A stretch of DNA of 64,000 nt from Dactylonectria macrodidyma (Eukaryota; Ascomycota; Sordariomycetes; Hypocreales; Nectriaceae): NCBI GenBank assembly GCA_020744425.1, contig JAGMUV010000029.1, positions 496,001-560,000 of the forward strand, given 5' to 3'. The notes beneath the pieces are model-generated. The model saw only the letters and a list, made by a program, of their open reading frames with translations, did no database searches and had not been told where the DNA came from. Position 1 is the stretch's first letter, and every line of letters starts with the position of its first letter. The translations under genes and the position numbers were made by a program. Positions 20,264 to 31,671 of this stretch are shown in pieces.

Positions 20264-22125
20264 AATTTTCGTAATCACCGTATGACTGCCGACGATGCCG
20301 GGTTCGCAAATTGCCGAGTTCAGAAAATGCTCTGCGTGACGGCGCTAGTGACCATCAGAAAGAATTACCGGATCCGGATAATGGTCTGCATTAGTGCGCC
20401 GCAGGAAAGGCGGGGGTCGTCGCCCCACACATCTTAGGCCTGGCTCCGATCAATATTATTTGCTCATCTCTCCGGCGGAATGGTGCTTTGTACGTATTCA
20501 TGATGAAATCACTCAATCAAATCATGCCGATCACGTCATGGCATATAATGGATTACTGATATGCTAAAGCCGAGCCTTGTAAGATTTCAGGTATATTAAA
20601 GAATAAATAAATGGATGAATGTAACTTGTTCAGTTCTACTCATTAAGGAAAATTCCAAATCCTCAGATTACTTGCAATCTTCTGTTCACATACACATACA
20701 TATTCAACTTATCCACATTCCTAATAGCATCTGAATCAAAACGGGTCATTGTTGTAACCGGTGCCTCGAGAGGCCTTGGTGTGAGTTGATTCCAAAATTC
20801 ACTCATGACCTATCCTTAATACTATGAATTAGCTTGAATGGGTCGAGCAACTCAGTCAAAATTCAGAGAATTTTGTCATTGCTCTTGTCCGTAATCCGGA
20901 TACTGCTGAGAGGCTGAAGCCCCTTCTTAGACCACAAGTCGTTGCAGTCAAAGGAGACGTCAGCGACTTTGATTCGTTTCCGGTATGCCCGGTTCCTTGC
21001 GTGACCTTTCCCCGCTCCATGACTAAATGACATTACAGAGAGTTATTGAAAATATTTCCAAAGTTAGGGGTAGAAAGGTCGACTGGCTCATTAAGTAAGT
21101 CATACCGTCATCCAATTGTCCATCGTTGAACGCGCAGCTAATTTTTCTCGAGCAATGCTGGCGTTATGGCGGGTACCGGAGCAGAACCTATGACTGGCAT
21201 ATCAAAGTCTACCGTTAAGGAGTGGGAAGACCAGGTTTGGCTTTAACCTACCACCTTTAGAAGCATAAATACTGATTGCAACTAACGATAGTTCAAGATT
21301 AATGTTCTGGGACTTGTCTTTTTCACTATCGCACTCATTCTACTGCTTGAGAAAGGGAGTGAGAAGAAAGTTATTAACATCTCTTCTATGTTGGGCGATC
21401 TTAACTATACTAAAAAGAGCCTAAACCTCCATTTCTCATCATACTCGGCAACAAAGGCCGCAATCACAATAGCGAACGCTAAATTTCACCTAGAGTAAGT
21501 CAAGGATTTAGCATTTATCATTTTTTATGAAGAATCACATTTACTAATATATTGGCATAGTAGATTTAAAGATAAGGGATTTGTATTTTTGGCTTTGAAC
21601 CCTGGTTGGGTTAAGACAGAGCTTGGTCCGGAGGAAGTGCAATAATACGTAAGTAATTATCACCCTTTGGATAGTAATTCATCAAAAGCGGTTCATCGAA
21701 ACTAACAATTCTAAGGCACTACTCACTCCTTATAAGTCGATAAGTCGCTGTCTTAGTTTCATGTATCGCAGCAACAGTAATAACAGTAGGAAATTCTGAT
21801 CATTAGACGGACTAAAAGAGGCCATGACTGACTAATTACTATTTCAAATGAATAGTATATAGCTCTATATAAATATTTCATGTCTACAGGTACTATTATG
21901 GATTCTTATTTTGCGTTTATTTCGAGACTCCCCTGCCTATATAGATGAACGTCTTATAGCATATATCTCCAGTAAACTCGACCGTAATACTTAGCTACTA
22001 ATCTCACTATAGCTACATAACTACCATGCACAACCACCCTTTCGCCAACCCCACTCTTTCGCCACGCAAATAAAAAAAGCACCACCAAAACTCGTCAACT
22101 TCACTTACACAGAACTTGACCAAAA
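20264..22125. repeat. Left arm of a 5.7-kb palindrome (1,862 bp)
   Basis: It is the reverse complement of 24134-25995. Paired positions always add up to 46,259 at every landmark I checked (outer ends, an SDR intron donor, pogo ends), so the arms have no net insertions or deletions. The arm holds an SDR gene relic, a short AT-rich stretch and the 102-bp terminal repeat of the central pogo element. Most differences between arms are C/T or G/A. Confidence 0.9.
20733..21645 (+). pseudogene. Short-chain dehydrogenase/reductase relic, left arm
   Basis: Spliced in frame it reads RVIVVTGASRGLG (cofactor loop), LEWVEQLSQNSENFVIAL, GDVSDFDSF, LINNAGVMAG, FKINVLGLVFFTIAL, INISSMLG, then the catalytic YSATK and LNPGWVKTELGPEEVQ followed by TAA. 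Introns include 20781-20832 and 20983-21038. The glycine motif, NAG and YxxxK are present, so the ancestor was a classical SDR. No start codon is visible upstream, so a first exon is missing. The protein stops about 60 residues before the usual end, at a TAA where CAA is plausible. An NAD(P)-dependent role is inferred only for the ancestor. Confidence 0.8.
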
Positions 22126-24235
22126 TGATAGATATACGCAAAATTGTCCGTCTTATAAATAATAGTTGCGCATATCTATTGAATCCTGGGTCTTTTGATA
22201 AGCCGCCCTGATCGTGTGGTTGGTTGATGGGGTATGGTTCCCTCTCTGACCTCAATGACCGAGGCAGCCTCCGATTCTGACTCCGGCTCGCCTGAACAGC
22301 CACATTCCACCACAACAGGCATATTTTGAGTCTCCTCTTCGGGTATGGATTCTCCACCAGCTAGAGTCTCACCAAGAGTCATAAAACGTTTGTTAGGATT
22401 CGGCGCGGCCTTCCTCTTCTTCCCTCTCTTCAGACGAGCCAATTCCTCCTCTAGGTTAGCAATCCTCGCAGTATGCGCTGCTACCGTCTGCTGTTGAGCC
22501 TCAAAGCCCTTGGCTATTACGTTGTACCGTCTTCGTGTCTTTGGCGTTTTGTTCAGCCCAAGATCACGAATTTGACGGCTCGTCCTTGGTGTATCGTCCG
22601 AGCCAAAATACGCCGTGGGTTCGGGAGTCGCTCTTGGGCTGCCATTTGGCCTATCTTCCTGGATTTCTGGGTGCCGCAGCGCTTTTGCACGTGTGATCGG
22701 CCAATTCCCAGTAACCCTCCATCCAGAGAGTATGTTCTTCTCAGTCATTCCAACTCGACGCGCCTTGGCGTAGGCCCTAATGAAATTGACCTTGTCCATT
22801 GGAGTGGAATTAGTCAATGAAGCGAACTTTTCCAACTCTCGTCGATATGCTGCTTCGGAGGCATTGAATACTCCATTGTCCAACGGCTGGAGCCCATGAG
22901 AGCAGTGTGCTGGCAGATAGCAACAATAAACGTTGTTCAAAAAGCACGTGGCCATCTATTCATCCTACCGTCGCTCAGTAGTGATCTTGAGCTGAAGAAA
23001 ACGAAGAACATACCGTTGCATGACTCCCATGACCGTCTAAAATGATCAGTCTCGCGTCAGAGTCGTCGGCAGGCATGGTCTGGGGCAGATAGACTCTTTC
23101 AAGCCATTCAACGCCAATGTGGTCGTCCGTCCACCCGTTAGGTGAAGTTATGTAATACCAGTCTGCTATCTTCTTGAATTCCTTAAGAAACCACTGTTTC
23201 TGGAGTTCTTTCCCCTTGAATATTATGCCGGGGATTAAGGCGCGGCCGTCAGCGGTGACGGCTTCGATAAATGAAGTCCAATTTCGAGTTTGTGGTCCCT
23301 TGGGAAATGCCTTCCGTTTTGGGTCCGCGCTTCCAACAACCAGGCTATCTAAGCCTAAATAAAAAGGATTAGTGGGTCAAATTTCAAACACTGACAAGGT
23401 ATACAGATAGATGCTTGCCGAAACCAGTCATAATACCCCCTTCGTCAACGTTGACGGTGTTTTCAGGCTTGATCCAGCCATACTGGCCCTCCCTGATATC
23501 AAAGTACCAATGAACTGCCTTAGGCGTGAAAGAGTCGAACCTTTTGGCTTCTTGACGTCTACCCATCTTGGCCTTCAGGTCTGTGCGGCGCTTGATAAAT
23601 CTGGTCACCCAGTTGCGTCCTAACTCGGGATGTTCGCCCTGCTGTGTCAACAAGCCCATGAGGCAAGCGCGGATCTGATTGTGGGACGGAGCATAGCCTA
23701 AGGATTCCTGACGGAGTATCCAGAAAGCCAATCTGTCCTCTTGATTCTTGGACAAACGTCGGCGAGGCTGAATCTGCTCTTTCACGGCTGTCTGGCCGTT
23801 AAGTCTGTCGGTGAGAGTCTTTCGGGGCACTCCCCGTCTCTGAGCCGCTTGAGGGTGAAAAGCCATTATCGGTAATATCCAATATAGCCTCAGCCATGTC
23901 ATCCTCTGTATATTCCCATCGAATCCGCGAGATAGGCATTTTTTGGTCGTTGTCCGAGGCAAAGACCAGAAAACACGAGAAAGAGCGGTGAGGAGGTTGG
24001 TGATTAAACTGACAATATTTCAATAGCACGGCCTGCATATATCGCGTACCCCGCATAGCCTTATAGAGTCAAAACAATTACCTCCAATCATTTCTCTAAT
24101 CAATAGAGGTAACTTCTTTTAGGTAGCTATTTGTTTTGGTCAAGTTCTGTGTAAGTGAAGTTGACGAGTTTTGGTGGTGCTTTTTTTATTTGCGTGGCGA
24201 AAGAGTGGGGTTGGCGAAAGGGTGGTTGTGCATGG
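22024..24235. mobile_element. pogo/Fot-like transposon at the palindrome centre (2,212 bp)
   Basis: Ends read CCATGCACAACC inward and are flanked by TA on both sides (22022-22023 and 24236-24237), the target of Tc1/mariner/pogo elements. Terminal inverted repeats are about 102 bp. It carries a pogo-type transposase on the minus strand. Because the sequence outside its ends is also palindromic, the usual single-site flank test cannot be applied. A related, more decayed copy lies at 44109-46286 with the same TA and CCATGCA ends. Confidence 0.85.
22176..23939 (-). pseudogene. pogo-family (DDE_1) transposase, nearly intact
   Basis: From ATG 23939: an N-terminal HTH region, then HPQAAQRRGVPRKTLTDRL; a CENP-B-like segment; the first Asp in TVNVDEGG; the second Asp in LIILDGHGSH; the third in GLQPLDNGVF; and a charged tail ending in RSGRLIKRPRIQ. 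Two introns: 23355-23418, which on this copy has a GC donor, and 22965-23013. Lesions: one extra T in a T-run near 23862 shifts the frame, and GAT-GAA-TAG after the second intron replaces the Trp seen in the sister copy (GAGTGGATGGCT at about 45370). The element could be non-autonomous for these reasons only. Confidence 0.85.
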
Positions 24236-25995
24236 TAGTTATGTAGCTATAGTGAGATTAGTAACTAAGTATTACAGTCGAGTTTACTGGAAATACATGC
24301 TATAAGACGTTCATCTATATAGGCAGGGGAGTCTCGAAATAAACGCAAAATAAGAATCCATAATAGTACCTGTAGATATAAAACATTTATATAGAGCTAT
24401 ATACTATTCATTTGAAATAGTAATTAGTCGGTCACGGCCTCTTTTAGTCCGTCCAATGACCAGAATTTCCTACTGTTATTACTGTTGCTGCGATATACGA
24501 AACTAAGACAGCGACTTATCGACTTATAAGGAGTGAGTAGTGCCTTAGAATTGTTAGTTTCGATGAACCGCTTTTGATGAATTACTATCCAAAGGGTAAT
24601 AATTACTCACGTATTATTACACTTCCTCCAGACCAAGCTCTGTCTTAACCCAACTAGGGTTCAAAGCCAAAAACACAAATCCCTTATCTTTAAATCTACT
24701 ATACTAATATATTAGTAAATGTGATTCTTTACAAAAAATGATAAATGCCAAATCCTTGACTTACTCTAGGTGAAATTTAGCGTTCGCTATTATAACTACA
24801 GCCTTTATTGCCGAGTATGATGAGAAATGGAGGTTTAGGCTCTTTTTAGTATAATTAAGATCGCCCAACATAGAAGAGACGTTAATGACTTTCTTCTTAC
24901 TCCCTTTCTCAAGCAGTAGAATGAGTGCGATAGTGAAAAAGACAAGTCCCAGAACATTAATCTTGAACTATCATCAGTTACAATCAGTATTTATACTTCC
25001 AAAGGTAGTAGGTCAAAGCCAAACCTGGTCTTCCCACTCTTTAACGGTAGACTTTGATATGCCAGTCATAGGTTCTGCTCCAGTACCCGCCATAACGCTA
25101 GCATTACTTAAGAAAAATTAGCTGCGCGTTCAACGATAGACAATTAGATAACGGTATGACTTACTTAATAAGCCAGTCAACCTTTCTACCCCTAACTTTG
25201 GAAATATTTTTAATAACTCTCTGTAATGTCATTTAGTTATAGAGCGGGGAAAGGTCACGCAAGGAACTGGGCATACTAGAAATGAATTAAAGTCGCTGAC
25301 GTCTCCTTTAACTATAACGACTTGTGGTCTAAGAAGGGGCTTCAGCCTCTCAGCAGTATCCGGATTATAGATAAGAGTAATGACAAAATTCTCTGAATTT
25401 TAACTAAGTTACTCGACCCATTCAAGCTAATTCATAGTATTAAGGATAGGTCATGAGTGAATTTTAGAATCAACTCACACTAAGGCCTCTTGAGGCACTG
25501 GTTATAATAATAACCCGTTTCAATTCAGATACCATTAGGAATGTGGATAAGTTAAATATGCGTATATATATAAACAGAAGATTGCAAGTAATCTGAGGAT
25601 TTGGAATTTTCCTTAATAAGTAGAACTGAATAAGTTACATTCATCCATTTATTTATTCTTTAATATACCTAAAATCTTACAAGGCTCGGCTTTGGCATAT
25701 CAGTAATCCATTATATGCCATAACGTAATCGGCATGATTTGATTGAGTGATTTCATCATGAATACGTACAAAGCACCATTCCGCCAGAGAGATAAGCAAA
25801 TAATATTGATCGGAGCCAGGCCTAAGATGTGTGGGGCGACGACCCCCGCCTTTCCTGCGGCGCACTAATGCAGACCATTATCCGGATCCGGTAATTCTTT
25901 CTGATGGTCACTAGCGCCGTCACGCAGAGCATTTTCTGAACTCGGCAATTTGCGAACCCGGCATCGTCAGCAGTCATACGGTGATTACGAAAATT
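24134..25995. repeat. Right arm of the 5.7-kb palindrome (1,862 bp)
   Basis: Inverted copy of 20264-22125. In several stretches the differences are C in the left arm and T here, before A (for example CAACTCAGTCAA against TAACTTAGTTAA when read in the same direction). That is the CpA bias of RIP and suggests that this arm was mutated more heavily or differently. Confidence 0.9.
24610..25526 (-). pseudogene. Short-chain dehydrogenase relic, right arm (heavily mutated)
   Basis: It is the inverted copy of the SDR relic at 20733-21645. Intron positions are retained, for example a GTGAGT donor at 25473-25478. Many C-to-T changes alter conserved residues; the glycine loop region reads with a Ser for Gly. 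It is not expected to encode a protein. Confidence 0.8.
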
Positions 25996-26819
25996 TGTCA
26001 AATGTTTGAGTGAATTGCCTGTATTCATCTGTTGTATGTGACTTGTGTGTGTCCACTTGCTGCTTGAGGTTTTAGAGCAAGCTCTATATGCCTTTTCTGT
26101 GCTATGTGGAATCAACTGGAAGCTGCTTGCTAAGCCTGTGGCAATAGGTGGCAACTGTCATCTTTGATGACAATTTTATCAGCCTTTCAAGCTACTTCCA
26201 TGAGCTTCCTTTTGCCACTTATTCAACAGATTGGCTTAAAAGAGTAGCTAGTGTGCCCAGTAGTCGCCGCAATAGCGATTATTGACCAATCTTTTGCCCC
26301 ATGGTACAGCGCTCTAGCACAACCGTTACATATTAACTGCAATAACGCATAGCTTACGTAAGATATTGCTCCGTTAATGTAACTTGAGGTTAGAATGGTA
26401 AAAGAGAATAAATTAAGATATATGCTAGGTGTGAGCACTCTAATATACTACTGCAACATAGAAAATTGTTCTAGATGCCAACAAAGACCCCTGACAGTAG
26501 TGGTTAGCAACCATACTGACATTGCTGCCAATATCAGAGTGCTTGCTATTGAAATAGCCTGGTGTTGCCCGGTACAGAACCGTTTCAGCGCCTCGGAATG
26601 CTATCTGCCGTGGATACATAGGTATGGTGGTGGGGTTGGGATAGGAACGAGGCAGCCCAAGGTGCTAATCCTTGGCACCAACGGGCACCAACATCGAAAT
26701 TCTTGGTCGATTCGAAGAATGGCCTGTTGAAAACGTTTCATTGAAGCGCGTCACCGAGAGCGGCAAGACAACATTTAAATTGCAGTTGGGGCCCAAGTCT
26801 TGCGTATACCATCAGATCA
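25996..26819. other. Spacer right of the palindrome
   Basis: AT-rich to about 26,560, then of mixed composition. I see no gene. Short inverted words such as TCATCTTTGATGA (about 26158) occur, but no long repeat. Confidence 0.4.
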
Positions 26820-27074
26820 GTGTCAAGGCCTGACAAAGGCAGAAGACCGCTCAAGGCTTCATCCCGGGCTGCAAAATCGTCTGGTAGAAAGTGGACACCA
26901 GGAGGGGAAGACACAGTACGCAGGATGAAACAGGATGGCTGCTCTTGGGCCGAGATATACAAGGCTTTTCCATATCGCTTCCAGGGCACGATTCAGGTTC
27001 GCTACTCGACGAAATTAAAACTAGGTCGACCAGGTCTAACACGAGACTGGCTAGATAGGACACCAAGACTCTAG
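26820..27074 (+). pseudogene. SANT/Myb-like DNA-binding domain fragment
   Basis: An open frame with the pattern GRKWTPGGEDTVRRMKQDG, then SWAEIYKAFPYR and TIQVRYSTKLK. This matches one Myb/SANT repeat of the type found in many short fungal proteins with a WTPEED core. There is no ATG at the start of the frame and nothing recognisable follows the domain, so it is a fragment, or one exon of a gene whose other parts are lost. Confidence 0.55.
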
Positions 27075-27141
27075 AAAAATAAATGCATTTTTATTGTGGC
27101 TCAGTCTAAACTTCATCGACAGTAACAAGCATTGCAAGCGC

Positions 27142-28596
27142 CTAGTTCCGGGAAAATGCGTCACTAGCCAACTTTCCTACTGAGTGACCTTCACACGATG
27201 GGTATCTTTCACAATGACGCTCGTATGTCATCAAGGCCCAGGCCGGCAGTAGTGAGCGACATTGGCCCTCCGTTATCCCTTCACCTCTCACGATATTTTG
27301 GCCATATACAGGCTGTCTCAGGCCCTGTTTCAACTTTCGGGCCAGCTCATTGCACCCGTTTATAAACGATGTGATTCCATTGTAGTCGGAGCTGGCGGGA
27401 CATGAATGCAAATTCCTTTTTGCCCCGCATATTGAGCAAAGTTGAAGTAGCAGTCTCAATGACCAATACTCGACCTGCAAGAATACAGCATCTAACTCGC
27501 TCCTATTCGCATCGAAGGCAATGTCAATGGAACCCGGATCGTGTTGGAACTGGAGAACAGTGGCCGAGATCTCATCCAGGAGGTTTCTGTGCCATGAAGC
27601 GTACCAGCTGTCAAGACTAGCTTCTAGGGTCTCTAGCTTTTCAGTCATGTCTTCCAATGCGCCTGCTCCAACTGAAGCCGGATTATGTGCAAGGGCGTAG
27701 GCAACAGGGCCTGTCAGAAGTGCGGCGATATCGAAGAGGCGGTCCCGAGTTGTCTTTGGCACGTCTAGCCATGGTTCATTCATCCAATGAGGTTCTGCCA
27801 AGAATGACTTCTGACATGCACAGAATGAATCAAGAATGACCATCTCCCTCAATTTCTTGAATACAAGATGATCATCCCTTGCCGTAAACGTTTGCGGCCC
27901 GCACAGCTGCATGAAAAGAATTGCACCTTGGAGGTGTCTATTCTGGAACATCACGCCGCTGGAAAAGATGGTGCTCGGTGTGTGGTGCATTGCTTCGAAC
28001 ATGGTGTAAACTAACGATGCTGTAGCCAGGGTCGCAGCAAGATGCGGATTCCTCGTAATCTGGCCGTTCTCACAACAGCTTCGGAACAGGCGTAAGCTTT
28101 CCCCATAAGCAGTCAAGCTCATTATGCGGGCCTGCTTATCCCTGGTGGTCTGAGAGAGCCTGAGGGAGCTGAGTGCAATCAATGCAAGATCCAGGAATCG
28201 GTTCCGATTTATGAGCGTAGTAAATGATGGGGCCCAAGCATCACTTGAGCGAGAATGGCCAAGATTGAAATGGTCCCACAAACACATGACATGATTTCGA
28301 AAATCCAGTTTCGTAAGCTCCAGGGAATTAAGTGAATTTCGGTAGAGGTTTTCGGCGGGATGTTGGCTGTGGCTTGTCGAAGATGACGACACATTTGCCG
28401 CGAGACTTAAGGCTTCGGATAAAATTATTTTGCTTGAGGATTCAATAGTACCGGAGTCGACGTTTACAAAGACCATTTGTCCATCGCGATCGTAGCCTTT
28501 GCAGTGGAATCCGTTTTTCCAGCAGGTTCGGCAAACTGGTCGGGCTCTATCGCATTTTCTATGCCCTCCTCGGCAGGTTCGGCAGTTTCGAAACAT
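27142..28596 (-). CDS. Zn(II)2Cys6 transcription factor
   Basis: 484 aa from the ATG at 28596. The N-terminus holds a complete binuclear cluster, CX2CX6CX6CX2CX6C (C5-C8-C15-C22-C25-C32 approximately), followed by a basic RDG linker. The remaining 400 residues are helical and fit the fungal-specific regulatory (Fungal_trans_2/DUF3468-type) domain, e.g. HVMCLWDHFNLGHS and LRLLLQLCSICG. No intron or stop. The frame is open 16 codons further upstream, but that extension is hydrophobic and unlikely. The promoter contains a block repeated at 36640-36915. It lies 800 bp from an HD-domain gene on the same strand, so regulation of that gene is possible but unproven. Confidence 0.85.
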   Translation of the reverse strand: MFRNCRTCRGGHRKCDRARPVCRTCWKNGFHCKGYDRDGQMVFVNVDSGTIESSSKIILSEALSLAANVSSSSTSHSQHPAENLYRNSLNSLELTKLDFRNHVMCLWDHFNLGHSRSSDAWAPSFTTLINRNRFLDLALIALSSLRLSQTTRDKQARIMSLTAYGESLRLFRSCCENGQITRNPHLAATLATASLVYTMFEAMHHTPSTIFSSGVMFQNRHLQGAILFMQLCGPQTFTARDDHLVFKKLREMVILDSFCACQKSFLAEPHWMNEPWLDVPKTTRDRLFDIAALLTGPVAYALAHNPASVGAGALEDMTEKLETLEASLDSWYASWHRNLLDEISATVLQFQHDPGSIDIAFDANRSELDAVFLQVEYWSLRLLLQLCSICGAKRNLHSCPASSDYNGITSFINGCNELARKLKQGLRQPVYGQNIVRGEGITEGQCRSLLPAWALMTYERHCERYPSCEGHSVGKLASDAFSRN

Positions 28597-28623
28597 GGCG
28601 AAAAATCTTTTCAGAAAGACTAC

Positions 28624-28905
28624 GAAGAAATAAAGGGGGGACAAACTCGGCAGTTCATTGGGGGAATTTCTTGTCTTTTCTGGCTAGAATTTAGGGCAAC
28701 TGCGGGGTATTTAAAATACTGGTCGTCAGAACTGCTTGACGGGTGATCGGCACTTGCCCGTTTCAAGACCCAAGTGTTACGTGGGGAAGGTCCAATCAAA
28801 CGTGAGGGAACTAGCCGAAAATGGAGAATGAATCCTCCAATCATACGTTTGAGAAGCACAGACCCCGAGGATTGGTGTTTAGCCCCAGGAAAGACCTGTA
28901 CATCG
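28624..28905. repeat. Dispersed block, copy 1 (upstream of the Zn2Cys6 gene)
   Basis: It matches 36640-36915 in the same orientation, at roughly three bases in four by eye. Long shared runs include GGAATTTCTTGTC and AAAATGGAGAATGAATCCTC. In this copy it covers the promoter of the Zn2Cys6 gene. Confidence 0.75.
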
Positions 28906-29398
28906 CCATGTCGGTGACATGCCAACGTCCTCGTGGCGGAGATTCCCGCTTTAGCAAAGGAGGTGAACATCCTGACATTGTGGAGTATCGTAGGGGGGTT
29001 GATGAATCGGGATCGCTTATATTCATGCAGCGGGATTTCTAATCGCCGGGTCCGCTCAACCCTAGATGCCCACCCCTCTTCCCAAAAAAGGGCGTTCTGC
29101 TCAATGAGCTGGCAGCTAGGCTACCGAGTACTCCGTCCTGCATGCACATTCATTGAGGAGATTCGGCTTACGATCACTATACGCTAAAATATGAGGAGAC
29201 AACACTGCCGACCCCAATGCCCCGCCCTTTTATTGCAGCCTTACCGCCACGCGACGCAGCATTCACCCTTGGAAAGGGCAGAAGCCCGTCATTTGTCTTG
29301 ATGGTCTGTTGACGGTAATCCAAAGCCCTCATATCCACATGTATACAGTCGGCGGGGAAGCGGTTAGGGTATAAAGACTACACGGAGCACGTTGCTAT
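28906..29398. other. Intergenic spacer between the Zn2Cys6 and HD genes
   Basis: No conserved frame. It contains the 3' flank of the HD gene (minus strand). Confidence 0.4.
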
Positions 29399-30208
29399 CT
29401 ATTTATCGTCTCTTGAAATTTCCTCGTCAAGAACTTCGAGAGCATCCAATGCGAACTTGGAAAAGTTCACGAAACGCGCCTTCTGCACCTCCTCGGCGAA
29501 TTTATCTTTGCCGGATCCTTCGCCATTGACGCCAAACCGAACTCCAAACTCGCCCACAAAATTATCGTACGTAGTATTTGGCTTGGTCCTGCATATTCCA
29601 CACATTACCCGCTTCAGGCCTTCATATGTAAATCCACTGCGCGGAAATAGTTTTGTCACCGCGCGATACTCTTCCCTCGAAATCAGGTTTGGTCCGAGGC
29701 CGAGGTCAAGATTGGGACCCAAGAGATCGGCTGTGATACCCAAGTGCGTAAGAGCTACTTCAGCTGCGGCGTGCTGTGCAATGGACGGTGTCGCGTGTAA
29801 TGCGATTGCATCCCAAGCTCGTTGGATTCTTGCTGGGTCCCATACTTCGGTAGTCTCATTATCCTGATACTCCGACCCGGTATGACCCTTGAGGAATGAT
29901 GTAGCGATGTTTGCACCATCGACTTCGAAGCGTTTGTCTTGGGATAGGAGCTCTTTGGTCGCCGCCCATCCCATGTCGTGGAGCATAGAGCTGACGAAGA
30001 CAAGACTCAGGTCCACATTCGCAAACTGTGGAAGTTTTCTGGCTATGATCAAAGCCCAATAGGCTGAGCGAGCTACATGATTGTAGGTCATTGTGTCGCA
30101 GTGCTTCTTGACAAAAGAGGATGTTTTGGTAGCTAGAGCGGCGGATGGTATGATTAGACCCAATTGCGGAATGCCGGCAAGTATCAAGTCTCCGCGTTGA
30201 CTGCCCAT
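29399..30208 (-). CDS. HD-domain protein, cyanamide hydratase-like
   Basis: A 269-residue single-exon protein of the HD phosphohydrolase superfamily. Metal ligands are visible: H43 (YNHVARS), the H77-D78 pair (SSMLHDMGW), and H138 in WDAIALHATPS. The DKRFEVDGA motif and the overall layout resemble fungal cyanamide-hydratase/Ddi2-like proteins, which hydrate a nitrile-like substrate to urea. The substrate here is not known. There is no clear signal peptide. A paralogue with the same motifs is at 35292-36121. No lesion is visible. Confidence 0.8.
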   Translation of the reverse strand: MGSQRGDLILAGIPQLGLIIPSAALATKTSSFVKKHCDTMTYNHVARSAYWALIIARKLPQFANVDLSLVFVSSMLHDMGWAATKELLSQDKRFEVDGANIATSFLKGHTGSEYQDNETTEVWDPARIQRAWDAIALHATPSIAQHAAAEVALTHLGITADLLGPNLDLGLGPNLISREEYRAVTKLFPRSGFTYEGLKRVMCGICRTKPNTTYDNFVGEFGVRFGVNGEGSGKDKFAEEVQKARFVNFSKFALDALEVLDEEISRDDK

Positions 30209-31671
30209 GGTGCGCGGTAGTAATGAAAAAGAATTAAAGATGGAAGCCGCGAGATGAAAGCTTAAAGAGTTGAGTGGTTAGATATCAGTCATTCTGTAGA
30301 TGAGATGACATGCTACTATTATATATAGAAGTAGGAGGAGGTGCTCATTACTCGGCCCTGGTATTTCTCAACTGGGCTGCCATTAGCTTCTCCACATTTC
30401 TGTACTGAACATATTTCTCTCATTTCTCTCGTTTATATAATTGTCCGAGGAGTACAAATCCTCTATTCCCTCCTCCCCAGCGGAATGTGAGGAAGGATTT
30501 GCGGTACATCCGACGACGCCCGGGCGTTACAATTGACCTGCCAGTAAAAGGGGTGTCGGTCTCATCCTTGGATGCTTGGTTGGTTGCAAATGAGGATGGT
30601 CAAGAGCACATCGCAGCAAAATTATATCCGAGAGGTGTCGGGTCTTGTATGGATGCGGGGTGACGAGTTCCCCCGCGGCGGGCCACCCATGTATTACCAC
30701 AACGCCTTGACCGTGAGAAGAGACGTTTAGAGCAATTTAATTGACAGGATGATGCATTCCTCTCCGCAAACTGGAGTTTCGGGCCAATAGAGAGATAACT
30801 TGGCAGGAACCAAAAAGAGTCTAGGCAAATAGCAAGACAGCTGGCGTCCAGTACACACTTCGGAGAGCCATGGATAGCAATGCCTGGCTCAACTATTTTC
30901 AACATGGAGATTTTCGCACACTGACACCTTATTGAGAGTGTTTGATAGTACGGAGGCACCTCTCAAAAGTTCTCGGCCACGCTAAGGACGCCACGCTCCT
31001 CGATCCTTGCTAAGTACTTGACGATACATTGTTAATTAGGGAGCTGCGAGCAGGCATCCACCAAATGCGCTATAACTTTAGGGGTATTAAGGGCATGGTA
31101 CTGATGGCTAGTAGACTGAGTACGCTAAAATATAGGGCTCTTTATAGCGCTATAATTCGTAAGATGTTCTTAATGTTCTTTCTGAAAGAAAAAGCAATAT
31201 GTGGCTTTTTCTTGGCCGAAGACTTTTGGGGGCTACCTCCGTATACTGGAGCTAATTCTCGGTGCTTGCCTTGGCTTTTATAGAAGACAGAGACAATTGG
31301 GCCGGTTGGGTTAGTGCTTCCTCATGAGATAGTACTCCGTAGCTGCGAGCTTTTTTAGTTTCTTCGCACCGTCTCGCACGTATTGAATTTGGAACTAGGC
31401 CCCTTTTGCGTTAGCGCCGAGGCTAGTTAAAGTTTCTCAGGAGAGGTGGCGGCGGCCAATACTGTCGGAAAGCTAGCGTGGCACTTAGATGACTTGATTG
31501 TGTGTGTATTGTCTGTGTGTATCTGGGAGGTCTCCCGGCCGTGACTGCGTATGTGTTCCAATTACCACTAAAAGTGGGGGCCTGAGGTATCTGCACCAAT
31601 AGGCAGTCTCAACCCTGGAGGTCACCACGTGACCGCCCGATCAGGTGCTTTGTACATGATCCAATCTAACA
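30209..31671. other. Spacer between the HD gene and MULE 3
   Basis: No gene recognised. 30209-30400 holds the promoter of the HD gene, with several TATA-like stretches. 31000-31670 looks like old repeat sequence and may be LTR-like, but I could not find a second copy or defined ends. Confidence 0.4.

Noticed and set aside
20733..21645. SDR gene in the left arm as an intact enzyme
   Set aside because: No start codon is seen and the frame stops before the usual C-terminus at a TAA.
31000..31670. Possible solo LTR split by the MULE
   Set aside because: No matching copy, terminal TG/CA pair or target duplication could be established.
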